Source: Oryzias latipes
Taxonomy: Eukaryota; Chordata; Actinopteri; Beloniformes; Adrianichthyidae
Direction: 5' to 3'
Length of the DNA stretch: 64,000 nucleotides
Assembly (NCBI RefSeq): GCF_002234675.1
Contig: NC_019867.2
Span: 6,499,561-6,563,560 of the forward strand
In this document: positions 1 through 43,482 of the stretch, piece by piece
Position numbering within the stretch: position 1 is the first letter of the stretch
How the letters are laid out: every line of letters starts with the position of its first letter
The notes under the pieces: model-generated
Database searches by the model: none
Told to the model about the DNA's origin: nothing
Seen by the model: only the letters and a program-made list of their open reading frames with translations
Position numbers and translations under genes: made by a program

Positions 1-594
1 AAATCATTAAGACGGTCATGTCCTCAAAAGACATATTTTTGAAACTTTTTAAAAAACATGAAATTTCAAGACAACGTTGCAGTGTCGATTTAATAAACTT
101 TTTTTTGACTGCTTAGATAAACATAAATGAACAAGAATGTATGTTGGGTTAATGGTGCTAGGTTTAGTTAAACACAAACACACGCATGCACTGGCACACA
201 TGCATACACTCATAAGTGCATATACGCACACTTATATGTTGGTGGGTATAAAACATTTAACACATTGATGTCTGAACTAAATAAAGGACATTTGGGATCA
301 TATTTGGATCACCTTAAAGTGAACAAAAAATAGATCTTACATTTGAAACAAATAAAATACACAAATAAAAATAATCAAAGAAATAAATCAACTTTAGGGT
401 GGTACAGATTTATGGGGTTCAGTTTGAGTTACTTTATCTTTGTCTTTAAAAATCCCCCTTCATGCAGCCTTACAAGCTGAAAATATTTTCTGTTTTCTTG
501 ATTTTAGTCTGCATCATATTGAACTAACAGAAGCCTGGAGTAACCCGATTTGAATTTTAAGCTGTATCACAGCCTCACTTGACACAGATTTCTG
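1..594. other. non-coding AT-rich DNA, probably kcnip3 intron
   Basis: No supported gene. Open frames here are short and rich in low-complexity codons. If kcnip3 is read correctly, this is intron between its alternative first exons and the shared EF-hand exons, which are not in the window. Confidence 0.5.
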
Positions 595-801
595 ATTGGT
601 TGATCACGGTGGGAGGGAAAACTCTGTGGTTGACGTCACCAACGGGCCGGAATCTGCAAGCGGGAGAAGTGCAGAGAACGAGAGACTTTTGACGACCGTT
701 TGTCGTATTTTTTCTGCGTTTTAACAATCCGTGGGATGAATCTCCAACATTTTTTTTGCTTGTCTGGAAAAGATTCAAATAAAATCTTTGAAGTTTGCAC
801 G
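595..801 (+). promoter_or_regulatory. promoter and non-coding exon 1 of the SAMD3-like locus
   Basis: An inverted CCAAT box (ATTGG, 595-599) is followed by a perfect CRE palindrome TGACGTCA at 631-638. A GC-richer, CpG-containing stretch follows and ends in a consensus donor, G|GTAAGT, at 801/802. The next plausible acceptor lies just before the ATG at 1569. The arrangement looks like a TATA-less promoter with a short untranslated first exon. This is inference from motifs only; no transcript evidence is available. Confidence 0.5.
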
Positions 802-1544
802 GTAAGTTTGCGATTTCTTTCCTCCAACTCTGAACTCAGTTGAATGCTAAAGGTGTTTAAGCTAGCTCTGCCAGTAATGCAGACGTCTGGGCTACTCGCG
901 GTGGCTTTGGCTGTATAAGTAATTATTAAATTTTATAAAGGTTTACTTGTGCTTTTTGTAATAAAAAATAGAGACATTGAAGAGTTATTTGCAGTGCAGA
1001 GTTTACAGGAATGAGCCTCGATATTTTTCCAAACGCGTGAGTGCTAAGTAACTGTTGGAAGACATTTTGCTCTTCAGTTAAGGGTCTGCAGGGTTCATCC
1101 CATTCACAGTGTGACGACACCACAGACCATTTCCATTATTGCAAACTTCAAAATGTGCAGTTTCACTGTATGTTCAATTTTTACGCTGTATAAGCTTTTA
1201 TCTTGTTTAAAATATCATCTTCTTGCAGACGTTTGGCCTGGCATGTCATCTTTTGAAACTGGTTATGGACATGTGTTTAAATAAAGTCATCATTAACTGC
1301 TCACATGTCTAGAAAGCATAATCTGAAAATTTAAGTATGCATATTAGGGAAACATGTTCTCAGCCCTCTGTCAGTGGAGGAGATGTTTAGAGAGTACAGA
1401 TGTAGCTAAGCCAACAAATGTCAACACTGATATGTACGAGGATTTTAGTGAATCATAAATCATATTTAAAAACCTTTCCAGATCTTACTTTGTGCTGTAT
1501 AAAATGTGTGTACATCATGTTTTTTTCCCCCTCTCTGCTTCAAG

Positions 1545-3737
1545 GTGATCTAAATTCTACACGTGAAAATGAGTGAATCAGAACCCATGTTCCTCCACAC
1601 TGCCATTATGGAGGTCCTACCAGAGCCACACGACATCCTGGAAGAACACTTGCAGTCCATTGGAATAAATGGAGTTGTATGACGATCTACGATTCATAGA
1701 AGAGGCTGACTTGCTGCCAGCTTTGAGACCTGTTCAAGCCCGGATACGTCTTGCTTTTTGGAAATTGAAATGTGAGTGTCAAACATTACAAATGAGTTTT
1801 TGTAATGCACGGAAGTGGATATGAATATGAATGGTAACACACTGACAGTACAGTATAAACTTAATACACTTATACTGTTTGTTTGTTTTTTGTTGCAGAC
1901 CAAACGCCAGAGAACAGCACATCGTCATCTGTTGAGACCTCACCAACACAATCATCATCACTTTTGTTATAGTCACCGAGAAGTTTGTCATCCACATCTT
2001 CCAGAAGCCAAGGACTGTACATACATTGACTGGGAGGACAGCTTTGAAATTCCATGGAGTAAGTTTTCTGAGGAATTTGTGCAGAGGGGAAAGAGACCTG
2101 GCCCAAGACTAAGGAAGGAAATGGTTTGCACTCTTTTTGCAGAAATGATGAAAGCAAGACGTTTTTCCAAACTCTAAAAGGCTGCAGATGATGCAGGGAG
2201 AGCAGAGTGGCTGCTAGTAAGAGATGAGATGTTAAAGAGATGCGCTTTCTTCTGCTCTGCTACTTTAATGAGGAGGATGCCATGTTCTTGTAGAAGATGC
2301 AGACGAGGTCCAGCTGCAGCAGGTGCCGTTGACTCCAACTGTTATTAGTTTCCAGTGTTAAATTATTCTAAAGGTTTTGTCTTTGTACACTGTACATGAG
2401 TGACATGTTTACTTTATCCATTGTTCTGTCTTTAGGACAGTCTTGCTTTTCCCCAAGGAGGTTCATGCTTATTTGGAACCGCTCCATCGTACACAACAAC
2501 ATTGCAGCACTGTGCCTGATGTTCAGAAGCTACTTCTGCTTTAACAGTCATTATCCAACTGAGCTGGCTTCAACCCTGGAGTTTCTGCAAAGGTACATAT
2601 TCATGAGTGCTGTCATGCGATTCATTTTTGGGTGTGGTTAGTTAATCATGACCTGCAGTTAATTATTCTAATTAATCTTTTATTAATCTAACTCAGGGCT
2701 GCTCATCCCTGGTCCTTGAGATCTACCAGCCTGCTTGTTTTCCAACTCTCCCCGAATTGCTTGATGCTGATTAGCTGGACCAGGTGTGTTCATCCAGTCA
2801 GAATGTGGAGACGTCTGGTTGAGCTGATCAACAGCTAGCAGGGCTTGGAGATCTAGAAAACAGGCAGGGGGATAGATCCCAAGGACCAGGAATGAGCAGC
2901 CCTGGCTAACCTAAAATTTAGCTTTGAAAATCCTTATTTTGGGGTAATTTGATTTAAATAGCAAGATTGTGTCACATTAAAAGAAATAAAATACAATTTA
3001 AAGGGTGGCTTTATGAAGTTTTCTAAGTATAACAGACTTTTTTCCAATCTTTACTTTTGTACCACTAAGGGATAATTCTTCAGTCTCAAACAGAACAAAG
3101 ACCTAAGCCAAAGTGCTCTACTTTAAAAAACTAATGGAAATATTCTGAACAATCCAAAAAATATTGACCACAAAATTCTTAATCATAGCATAATATATAT
3201 TCGTTGAAATATCTTATTCCACAGTTTGCCGTCTGACACGATCAGCCCTCAGCGTCCCAATTAGGACAAGGGTATTATTTTTCCCTTAAGAGCCAACCAT
3301 GCAAAATGTGACTTTTGATAATTTCTTAAATGTTTGATCTGGACTGTATCATGAAAAATGAAATGAAACAGATTTGAACCTTATTTGTTAAATAGTTAAT
3401 GCCCATAGTATGCTGCATTTCAATTCTTTTAACTGAAACAGATGTCCTCTCTAGCGACGTGTGGCTGCTTTTAGGGATGACAGAAACGTAATCTTATGGT
3501 AGCATTATGCAGCTGCTTTTATAAAACTACAGTTTGCTTCTAGCTTGAAGTGTTATCTTTGTTTATGTGCGGTCTATTATCAATTTACTCATGCCAGATT
3601 TTAATGTTCTTGTCTTACAGCTGATGTCCTAAGATGTGCCACTCTACCTGGTTGGGAACAAATTGAAGAGGCCAAGCTCAAGAAAGCCTTTGTCAGCAAA
3701 TGTAGGGCAGAGCAGGTTCTAAGGCCACTGCTATGAT
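1545..3737 (+). pseudogene. SAMD3-like SAM-domain gene, broken
   Basis: A start at 1569 (MSESEPMFLHTAIMEV) leads into a SAM-like helix pattern (LYDDLRFIEEADLLPALRP, 1673-1729) that needs a one-base frame shift near 1674. The first exon ends with donor T|GTGAGT at 1771/1772, and the next begins after TTGCAG at 1899. The correct frame runs through a Ser-rich linker to an in-frame TAG at 1970. A second shift leads into DWEDSFEIPWSKF...KRPGP at 2028-2100, a block I associate with the SAMD3-like family that is multicopy in fish. Further family-like pieces follow in mixed frames (2250-2300, 2450-2595). A last exon-like block at 3623-3736 ends in TGA. At least two frame breaks and one stop point to a pseudogene, unless the sequence has indel errors. 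Family assignment is from memory of its style and is only moderately sure. Confidence 0.5.
2694..2904. mobile_element. hAT-like MITE with ~30-bp terminal inverted repeats
   Basis: The left end CAGGGCTGCTCATCCCTGG is mirrored by the right end ending in GAATGAGCAGCCCTG. The arms also share CTGGTCCTTGAGATCT and its complement. The element is 211 bp with no coding capacity. The style (CAGGG...CCCTG, CTGGTCCT) is typical of non-autonomous hAT elements in fish. Flanks are only loosely similar (CTAACT versus CTAACC), so the target duplication is not certain. It lies inside an intron of the SAMD3-like locus. Confidence 0.7.
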
Positions 3738-4085
3738 CTACAGTATGCGGACTGGTTTCTCTTCCATCTTTTTTCTTATTTTTAATCTTAATTTGGTTCT
3801 CAAATTGGTTCATGGATTTGATAGTCTGCAAGTTTCAGAGAATGTTTTTATGTTTGTTTTTATAATGTTGTTTTTTTTCAGTGTGTTGTTTAAAATCTGG
3901 AAGTATTCATGACCAGCATGTCAACCAGATTGAGTATGCCACGGTTCATGTACTTAATGCATTTAATATTTTAGAAACTGTCTAATACTGCTACCACAAT
4001 TCAAATACTGTACTGATGATGGTGCTGCCCAAATAAAGTGTAAAGCATTTACATTTCTAGTATTGTTTTTACTGTTACTGTATAT

Positions 4086-4293
4086 CAGTGGTCTCCCATC
4101 CTGGTCCTTGAAGGTCACTGTTCTGGATGTTTTAGCTGTTTTCCTGCTCCAACAGATCTGCTGCAGTGGTTGAATTGCCTCCTCAAGTTCTGCAGGAGGT
4201 GGTTAATCACCTGTTGATTCACATCTGGGGAGCAAAGAAACATCTAAACCCTGCAGGATGGTGGCCCTTGAGGACCAGGATTGGCGACCATTG
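4086..4293. mobile_element. second hAT-like MITE, related termini
   Basis: The left end CAGTGGTCTCCCATCCTGGT pairs with the right end ACCAGGATTGGCGACCATTG with few mismatches. The inner arm CCTTGAAGG pairs with CCCTTGAGG. The element is 208 bp and non-coding. It shares the CTGGTCCTTGA motif with the element at 2694-2904, so the two probably belong to one superfamily but not one family. Confidence 0.7.
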
Positions 4294-4555
4294 CTATAAA
4301 AATAAATTCTCTTTTCTTTCTCAAATATATCTCAAATATCATTCTCATTAACGGCTTTGGTTAGACATTCAAGAGAAATGATTAAGACATGAAAGAGACA
4401 TCAGACAGACAACGATGAGATCTCTTTTAGGACTCATTCTTCTCAGATTTGTCTCATGAGCGTCTTAGGTTCGTCTCTCCCACTTCTTAATTATTGCTCA
4501 AACCGTTATCTCAACTCAACCTCATTTGTCTCAGTGATGTCTTTTCTCATTATAG

Positions 4556-4598
4556 CTTAACTCTTGCTCCTAAGGGACCCTTAGGAGCAAGAGTTAAG
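4556..4598. repeat. perfect 21-bp palindrome with 1-nt centre
   Basis: Bases 4556-4576 are exactly complementary to 4578-4598, with a single A at 4577 between them. Looser inverted similarity (GTCTCATGAGCG against ATATGAGACGCTC) surrounds it from about 4380 to 4690, so it may be the centre of a larger palindromic MITE. Confidence 0.85.
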
Positions 4599-4689
4599 AA
4601 GCATATGATCACAGAATGATACGAATATGAGACGCTCAAACTGATCTCAAGAGACGAGATCAAGCAACATATGAGCAACAGATTTTTCC

Positions 4690-5585
4690 TATGGGCCAGT
4701 ACTATGAATCAAATTTTATATTTTTTGCCAAACACGATTCAAATGCTTTCAATTAAATTTTATTGATCATTGTAATATTTAAAAGGACGAAAAAAAATTG
4801 ACAATAATTGCAAGTTGTTTTTCCTGAAAATCTTTAAGGTTAATTTTGACAATTACCAAATAAATAACAGATGTGATGTAAGCATTTTTACCCATACAAA
4901 CACCATTTGAAAAAAAAGCCTGTTACAGAAGCAGGAACTATGCACTTAACGTCAAATTACAGATAAATGGGTTTAGTGGTTAATGCATCCATGAAAAAAA
5001 TCTATATATATATATATATATACTGTATATATAAGATTAAAAAACAGATGTAATCTAAAAAATGCAAAAATAAAACATAATTTGCTGCCTTCTTGCTTAA
5101 TTATGAATCTAACTTTTCAAAACCAGGTGTTGGTGATGCATGCAAATCACCTTTAACTTTATCAAGCAACATGAAAATATAACCACAGTATATGTAGATA
5201 AGCATTTTGTTTATTTTTGTACCAAAAAAAAAACTGTACTATGAAGCCTTAACAGCAAACTTTGTCACGTAAACACCAACTATGAAGTATTTATGAAAGG
5301 CATTTGAGTATTTACCAATTCATCTGAGCAAATCCAAACATCCATCTGTCCTTATATTAACAAATATGAATTCAGGGGGAAGAAGAGTTTTAACAGGCTG
5401 ATGTAATATCTGTATGGAGTCTGATGACGACAACTCATATAATTAGATATAAATATTTACTACAAATTCATTCTATTTTAATATTTGAGGAACCTAAGAA
5501 TACATAAATTGCCTAAACTCCAATTTTCCCCCAACCTATGACCAGGATTTAGACATAGGCAAAGTTCAGGTATGTTGGCCCTTAC
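4690..5585. other. AT-rich non-coding stretch with a TA microsatellite
   Basis: No gene seen. A (TA)n run lies at about 5001-5032. Nothing resembles an EF-hand exon on the minus strand. Confidence 0.6.
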
Positions 5586-36990
<31,405 letters not shown>

Positions 36991-37150
36991 GTTAGTCTGT
37001 GGTGTTCCGGCGGATCTGAGCAGAGGGCGTCCTCTCTGCGCGAACCCTCAGCCTCCAACTACCGCGCCACTACCGCGCCTGTGGATGCGAAGGAATGCGC
37101 GCGCTCACGTCCACACGCGCACAGGGACAGGGTGACGCGGGAGGTGGAAA

Positions 37151-38019
37151 CAAGTGGAAATCCACGTTACACAATCCAACAGCAAGATGTCATTTGAAAA
37201 AGTGTGGACAAATTTAGGAGAACTGTCAATTTCACACCTCTAGGATGAGACGCTCTCGGCTTTGCGCGTTATAAATATATCTGTTGCTTAATTTGGCTCG
37301 TCCTCATCCTCGTTAGCAGCTTTAAAATCAAATTTGAATGACTCGGAAGTGCCAATTTGTGATGTCATTTAATGAACTCTATCTAATGGCTTATTAAAGA
37401 CTCGAACATCTGACAATAATTCACAGTTGTTGAGTGTAATTAGTTAACTACCTTAAAAAGGCTTGAAAATCTGTGTGTGGTGTTGAACCACTTCAACAAT
37501 TAAAAAGCGCTTCATTTTATCAGGCCCAACAGTGTTTCTGACTTTTTATTTCTTCCCATTTGACCATAAATGTTTTCTTGTTTGCACTGAATTTTCCCTG
37601 AATCTGCATGTTTTATTTACACACAAATGCACAGAATAAGTGTAACACTGTGACTAATAGCTGGAATAATAAATTCTAACCCTTAAGAATAAAAATAGTT
37701 TAAAATTCAGCAATCACTGAGACGACTGCAGGGTTCCAGGCATTTCTCCTGCTGATGTTGTGCGAAATGTGTCTATCTTCATCCAAGAGCTTCTTCTTCA
37801 AATAAGAATCTCAACACTAGAGAAGGTCCTTGATGTTAAAGTTTGAAACCATCTTCAGCGTTTCTCAAACTCTGAGATTGGAGGTTAATGTGCTGCGTCT
37901 TAGAGACGTCCACTAATGATTCCTTCAACTCAAATGTTGGACACCATGACTGTTACGGCATCAGATGGGCACACTGTTATAGGTGACACAGGGGAACTTG
38001 GCACAAGACCTAGAGGAAA
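37151..38019. other. intergenic DNA upstream of kcnip3
   Basis: No gene seen. Moderate AT content, no clear repeats. Confidence 0.5.
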
Positions 38020-38610
38020 CATGGCCAAGGAGTATAAACGACGACCAGACTGAGGGACAGGGAACAAGAGGTGTGACCCCGGTGACCCTCCTCTGGAACA
38101 GAACATGGAGGAAAGGAGAATGAATGGCAACCAACCAGAGGTACGGGGAACATGACCATTCTCTAGGACAGAAAACATGGTCAAGGAGGGTGAACAGCAA
38201 CCATTCTCAGGGAACATGAAGAGGAGCGGTCCCTCCTTATAGTAATAGACAAATGAACAGAAGATGCCCCAGTGACACAAAATTTGGCCAAGGGGGATGA
38301 AAGGCAAACATCCTTGAGGACAGGGAACATGAAGAGGAGCAGCCCAACTGACCTTTGAGACTGGAAAAATGGCCATGGGTGAATGAACGGCCACCATCCT
38401 CACAGACAGGTAACATGAAGAGGAGTGGCTCTAATGACCCTCTTCAGGAGGAGACACATGAAGAGGTGCAGCCCCAGCGAATTTCCTCTGGAATAGAAAA
38501 CATGGCAGATGGGGGTGAACAGTGACCATTCACTCAAGGACAGGGAACATGAAGAGGAGCAGTCCCGGATACCCTAATTCGGAACAGGACGCATGAAGAA
38601 CCATGTTTCT
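38020..38610. repeat. degenerate minisatellite
   Basis: Diverged tandem units carry the words ACATGGCCAAGG, GTGAACAGCAACCAT and GACAGGGAACATGAAGAGGA. They recur at about 38021, 38104, 38166, 38283, 38368 and 38500, with unit spacing of about 60-130 bp. The repeat explains a long minus-strand open frame (157 codons), which I do not take as a gene. Confidence 0.6.
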
Positions 38611-39139
38611 GGCTATCCCCCTCAAGAACAGATGGGCTGGATTTGGCATGGGGCTGCAGAAAATCTTTCAACTAACATGGTGTGGCCGTGGCATGACAAC
38701 AAAGATTCTCTTGCGTCCAAGGTGGTCAGGTCATATCAGAAACTGGGGGTGTAGGGCAGAATATACAGGAGACCAGGCTTAGTAGGAGAAAACCAAACAT
38801 TTAATAACTGAAATTTAACATGGAACAAAAAAATCCTTGCCAAAACAAACAGGAGACAACGCAGATGACAAGAAACTGAAAACCATACACTTGAATATAC
38901 TGATGGTGATTTTAATAGAAAGGAAAACAGCTGAGATACTTGTGAACGTGAACCTGGTGTGAGTGACAGACTCAACAAAGCATGAACAAAAACATCACAG
39001 AAACATTCGACTAAACCCCCCCCCCCACACACACACACATTCAATCTTTTGCAGATTCCTTTGAGGTCTCTTTCTGAAGATGCTTTTTGGGTGCGCATGT
39101 AACGCAAGTAGCAGTTTCTGGTGATTCTGAATAACTGAT

Positions 39140-39505
39140 CAAATTTGTTTGGGATGGGGTCAGGGAAACGGGCCTCCTGGACCCTAAAGGACCCCACTCC
39201 CCCCTCACATGCTTTATGTTCCCTTTTCCCCTCAGGCAAAAGGCTACAGAGCATAAAGACCAGGACCAACAGTTTCTTCTTCCTGGAAGCTGTAGGACTG
39301 TTAGGAGGATCCCTCTACCAGCCCCCACTGCATAGTGTTATTAATTAAACCGTTGTTTTTTTCAACCTATTCTATTTTTCTTGTAAATTTAACTTAATTT
39401 TTTTTAAAACCATATTTATATTTCTCTGTAATTGTCTGGCCTGGGACCAGAGACATAAATTTTGCTTCACGTTGTAGTGACAAGACAATAAAGATCCAAA
39501 GAAAT
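39140..39505 (+). mobile_element. second Rex1-type LINE 3' fragment
   Basis: The frame GKRLQSIKTRTNSFFFLEAV matches the C-terminal style of Rex1-type reverse transcriptase (compare RSIRTRTSRHKNSFF at 13780). A 3' tail follows with TTGTAGTGACAAGACAATAAAG. More diverged than the copy at 13680. Confidence 0.65.
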
Positions 39506-40610
39506 CTGACGAGGGAGAGTTTTTAAATGAACATTTCTTTTGCTCACCGTGTGTTTTTATTTCTGATGGTCTGTTTTTACTGTTTTAGCCTTTTGCAGCT
39601 GAAATCCCCCAGACTAATCCACTCCTGACCCCAGCTTGGTTCCGTTTGGGCTTCCTCTGTAATCTGAGTTTGCATGTTTATTACAGAGTCACCAGCTCTC
39701 TGCAGAATCTCTGTAGAGCAGGTACAGTCCAGAGGACATTTACTTTACAGTTGTCTTTACATGGTAGGTCTCTGTCATCTGTTTGGGAGCAGGCTCCTTT
39801 TTTTCTTTTTCTTTTGGGGCTTAAGGTAAAAATAAACATCGACAACTAAAACCTGTTCATTTGATAAAGAAAATACCTATAAAAAAGTGTCTTGTTCCAC
39901 ATTATAGCTGCATGTAAATATTTAGCTAATGCAGGTAATTTGCAGCGTTTTAAGCACATATTCATGCATTTTTAAGCAGAGAGAAATCAGCAATGAGCGT
40001 TACAGTGATGCATAAATTCCGCATGAATAATTAAAGTTGTGCCACAGCTGAGATCATATAAAATGTGTTAAGTTAGCACATCAACCTGTAATTGTTTTAA
40101 ATGATAAATCGCTATAAATTAGTGAGTGGAACAGGTCTATTAAGAAATTACAGCTGTGGTTGTGGCTGTTTATAATAAAACTTCATTTCTAGTCGTTTCA
40201 TGATCATAAATGAAAAAAAAAAACTCATGTTGACCTAAAAATGCAGTTAGTTTATCAAATCTTGCAAAATTTGCAAATGAAAGTAAGTTTAAATGTCTCA
40301 TTTGTGTATTGAATGAAAATATTCCGGACATGATTAAAAAATAATTTGTTTGCAGCAGATAGATTCAATAAAAGTAAAGACTTTACCTCTTGTTTTTCAG
40401 TATGGATTCAAGTTTCATCTTAAACACAGAAATCAGCAGCTTGTATTTCAGTGTCTCTGAGCATCATCTCATGGATTTGCATGCTAATATCATTTTAAAA
40501 TAACTGGATTTTTCGGTAAATGCAATATAACCACAAATGTGAGATCCCCCAACGCATAGTTTGCCAAAAAAACAGGACAAAAAAATTGACCAATTTACAT
40601 TCTTTGCCTC
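39506..40610. other. intergenic AT-rich DNA
   Basis: No gene or clear repeat. Confidence 0.5.
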
Positions 40611-40990
40611 CAATTCCTTCTCTCTAATGACTCTGGAAGTCAGATAAACATGTCCAGGTTCTCTCTTGGATCCTTTGTTTGTACACGCGCTGCATGATTG
40701 TCAGGCGAGTTATTGGTCCAGAAATGCAATTAAAGTCCTGCTGGAGAACCCATGGACTCTCTGTGAGGAACTTAATGAATCTTTGGAAGATTGTCTTTCG
40801 ATGAAGCTGCCCAGAGCCACTGAGGAAGTGACTGCAGCAACATTTTAAACAGCAATCAAGCCAGGTCAAGAATCCGTACACTTCCAGCTGATTGCATAAC
40901 CAACAGCTAGAAATGTAAACAGCCTGTGGGACTCATTAGGGAAGGCCATCTGTCTAATTAAAACACACACCTATTAGTCACCAAAAACAT
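40610..40990. promoter_or_regulatory. candidate conserved non-coding element
   Basis: Non-repetitive sequence of even composition with many homeodomain and E-box-like sites (CAATTAAAG, CAGCTG, CTAATTAAAAC, CATTAGG) inside AT-rich intergenic DNA upstream of kcnip3. The look is that of a vertebrate enhancer; proof needs alignment. Confidence 0.35.
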
Positions 40991-42360
40991 GTTTCTGTGC
41001 GTTTTCATGAGCTTTCTACAGCTGGGAGGCAATTTTTTCTCAGTTTGAGTCTTTACAATTCCTGCTGTCATTAAAAATACTGAGGATTTCCAGGAATTTA
41101 CTCAAGACAGATTCTTCTTTTGTTGATATTTTACGTTTTTGTGCATGGGGTTGTCACTTTATCTTTAATTCAAGGAGCAGTTGCAGTTTTTAGGTTTTAC
41201 TTTCCAATAGCTTTGTGAAATGTTACAGTATTCCTCTCATCCAGAGAAGCAAGGTTGCTCCCTTTAACGTCCTGCACAGCTGTGGGGTTGAACAGCCTGT
41301 GATCTGAAATGCTTTTTTTTTTTTGCTTATCTTAATCCAGCTTGTAAAAATAGGATTTGCAGCACTGTAGGTCTATCAGTGAACCCTCTTCTTCATTAAT
41401 TTACAGCATAAAAAACATTTTCAAATATTACTTAAATTTGTTAGAAATAGTTTAATGTCAAGGTCCCAACACTTTACAAATCCATGATTTCCTACAGAAA
41501 CTTTCAGATTTGCATCAAATTAAACAGAAATGGAATTCATACTGATCCTATAAAATTTTACTTCTTCAACGTTAAACTTTATTCAAAATTGCTCCGTTTC
41601 GAACCCAACCTCCAGAGGGCATTTAAGGAACTTAGAAATGGCTCTGGTGGACTTTGGTAGAACAAAAATTCTCATAGCTTTTGAAACAGAACCGCTTTCA
41701 TAGGGATAGCTAAAGATCATTCTAACTGAAGTTCATGCAAATTCTGGTCAGATTGTTTCAAAACCCTTTTGTGGCGTGCAGAAAACCCCTGTTTTTGGAA
41801 ACAACATATGTATCTGCTATTTTCAGATAGATTTGTTTGTTTCCAGAAAACAAACACCCTCCTGAAAAACAGGGGGGGGGGGGGACGATTGCAGCCGACT
41901 TTACAAACTCTAAGCCATTTTCTCAAAGCAACACATTTTTTCTTCTTTTCATCAGAGTCAATCCCACTTACTGTCAGTCAAAGGTTACACATCTCTACAC
42001 TTTCAGATGCCACTTTTGCAGAAATATTCTTCACAACAGGAGATACTTCAAGGATGTCTAAAACCAATTTTAAATCACATAGGATGAGAAAAAAAGTAAA
42101 AATTCTGTAACTGAAGTTCTACCAGTGAAATGTCTGATAAAGTGACGTTCTCCCCTGAATTAGAAAGTTTATAGAACAGATGGATCAGGCTGTTTGCAGG
42201 CGTTGGGGATTTTGGGCCCCATCAAAAGAATTTTCACCAAAAGAAAAAAAATATATATTTACTGTTATCATGACATTGAAAATAGAATCTTTGTGGTTAT
42301 ATATTGGTTAATGACTTACTGATTTTTTTTGTTTATTTCATTATTGTCGGGGGCCCCCCC
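40991..42360. other. intergenic DNA
   Basis: No gene. A 13-base G run lies at 41872-41884. A retro-type T run lies at about 41311-41323. Confidence 0.5.
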
Positions 42361-42605
42361 CACTAGTTTACGGCCCATCACAACCGCAACTAACGTTATC
42401 GGTGCAAAAAAAATGCCATTTTAAAGCTATCCAGCTGTACAGTATTGTCCTAGATGACAGCTCAGACAAGGAAAACAAAGGCGAACATGGATCTATTTGT
42501 CTACAGGTGGATGCATCGGAATGGAAATCTAGCAAATACAATCTTTTTCAAAGGGCATGTCTTGTTTGCTCCTGATTCACGACAATTTGAATAAAGTGAC
42601 ACTAC
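42361..42605 (+). mobile_element. partial copy of the TTAA-flanked family
   Basis: Holds CGGCCCATCACA, TATCCAGCTGTACAGT, AGCTCAGACAAGGAAAACAA, ATGGATCTA, GGATGCATCGGAATGGA and CTCCTGATTCACGACAATTT. Confidence 0.65.
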
Positions 42606-43235
42606 AAACGGACACTACCGTTACTCCGAGGACAAGATCGACTTTTCAATTCATAGCTGCATCCTTTCCATCCAAAACTATCAGATAAAACTGAGCAGAT
42701 ATGCTAAAATCCCCTGCAGCTGGTCCTAATCAAAGTTTTTTTTTTTAAAAAGACAGCAACTTCTGTCAAATTACAAACTTTCCTGCCAATCATAATAAAC
42801 TGAACTTAAATGCAGCTTTGGAAAATGTGTTCTTCATCAACTTTAGTCCAATTTTAAATGTCACCTAAATGCCTCTGTTGTCTATTTTCCAACACAAACA
42901 GTTTTTAACTTAATGGCTGAGAACAGTTTAACTGATTACTCTCAAATCTGCATTAGAGTGATACTGTTTATTTACAATCAGCTCAAACAAAACTTTTATT
43001 TTGAAATATTTTTATCCAATTTCTTGTCAAATAAACTTATTTAATTTGATGTAAGACAGTGCGACTTAACATTTCACCGAGACAAAACGACTTGCTTGAA
43101 GCAAAAATGTAAAAAATGTTACCAAAAGAAATTTGAAAAAAATAAATAAAAATACATCTGCCAATATAAATTACTTTTAATAATAATAAAATTTCTACTT
43201 ATATTAGGATGAGTAAAGTTATTTGACAGTCTTCT
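42606..43235. other. intergenic DNA
   Basis: AT-rich, no feature supported. Confidence 0.5.
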
Positions 43236-43482
43236 TTCTCTTTCGGCTTTTCCCATCAGGGGTCACCACAGCGAAACAACCCTCCCTCGAGGATGAGTTG
43301 CATGGTTAACTTGGCAATATTTTACGCCACATGCCCTTCCTAACGCAACCCTCTCAATTCCAACCGGGCTTGGGACTGGCACAGCAGCAGAGAAGGGAAT
43401 AGGGAGCAGCCCGGAATTGAACCTAAGTTACACAGACGGAAGGCGCCGCAAACCAGCACGAGCTAAACCAGCCCCAGTAAAG
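43236..43482 (-). mobile_element. tRNA-like SINE, minus orientation
   Basis: Reverse complement of the element at 51371-51576. Shared words, read here on the plus strand, are TTTTCCCATCAGGGGTCACC, AGGCGCCGCAAACCAGCACG and GGGAGCAGCCCGGAATTGAA, the last being the B-box region. Confidence 0.75.

Noticed and set aside
1..5585. EF-hand exons of kcnip3
   Set aside because: Searched the minus strand for the KChIP core exons (words such as LYRGFKNECP, DINKDGYIT) and found none.
37930..38403. 157-codon minus-strand open frame
   Set aside because: Falls on a degenerate minisatellite whose unit lacks stops in this frame; no recognisable protein family.
38736..39269. 177-codon minus-strand open frame
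   Set aside because: Antisense to a Rex1-type LINE fragment and CA-rich simple sequence; no domain seen.
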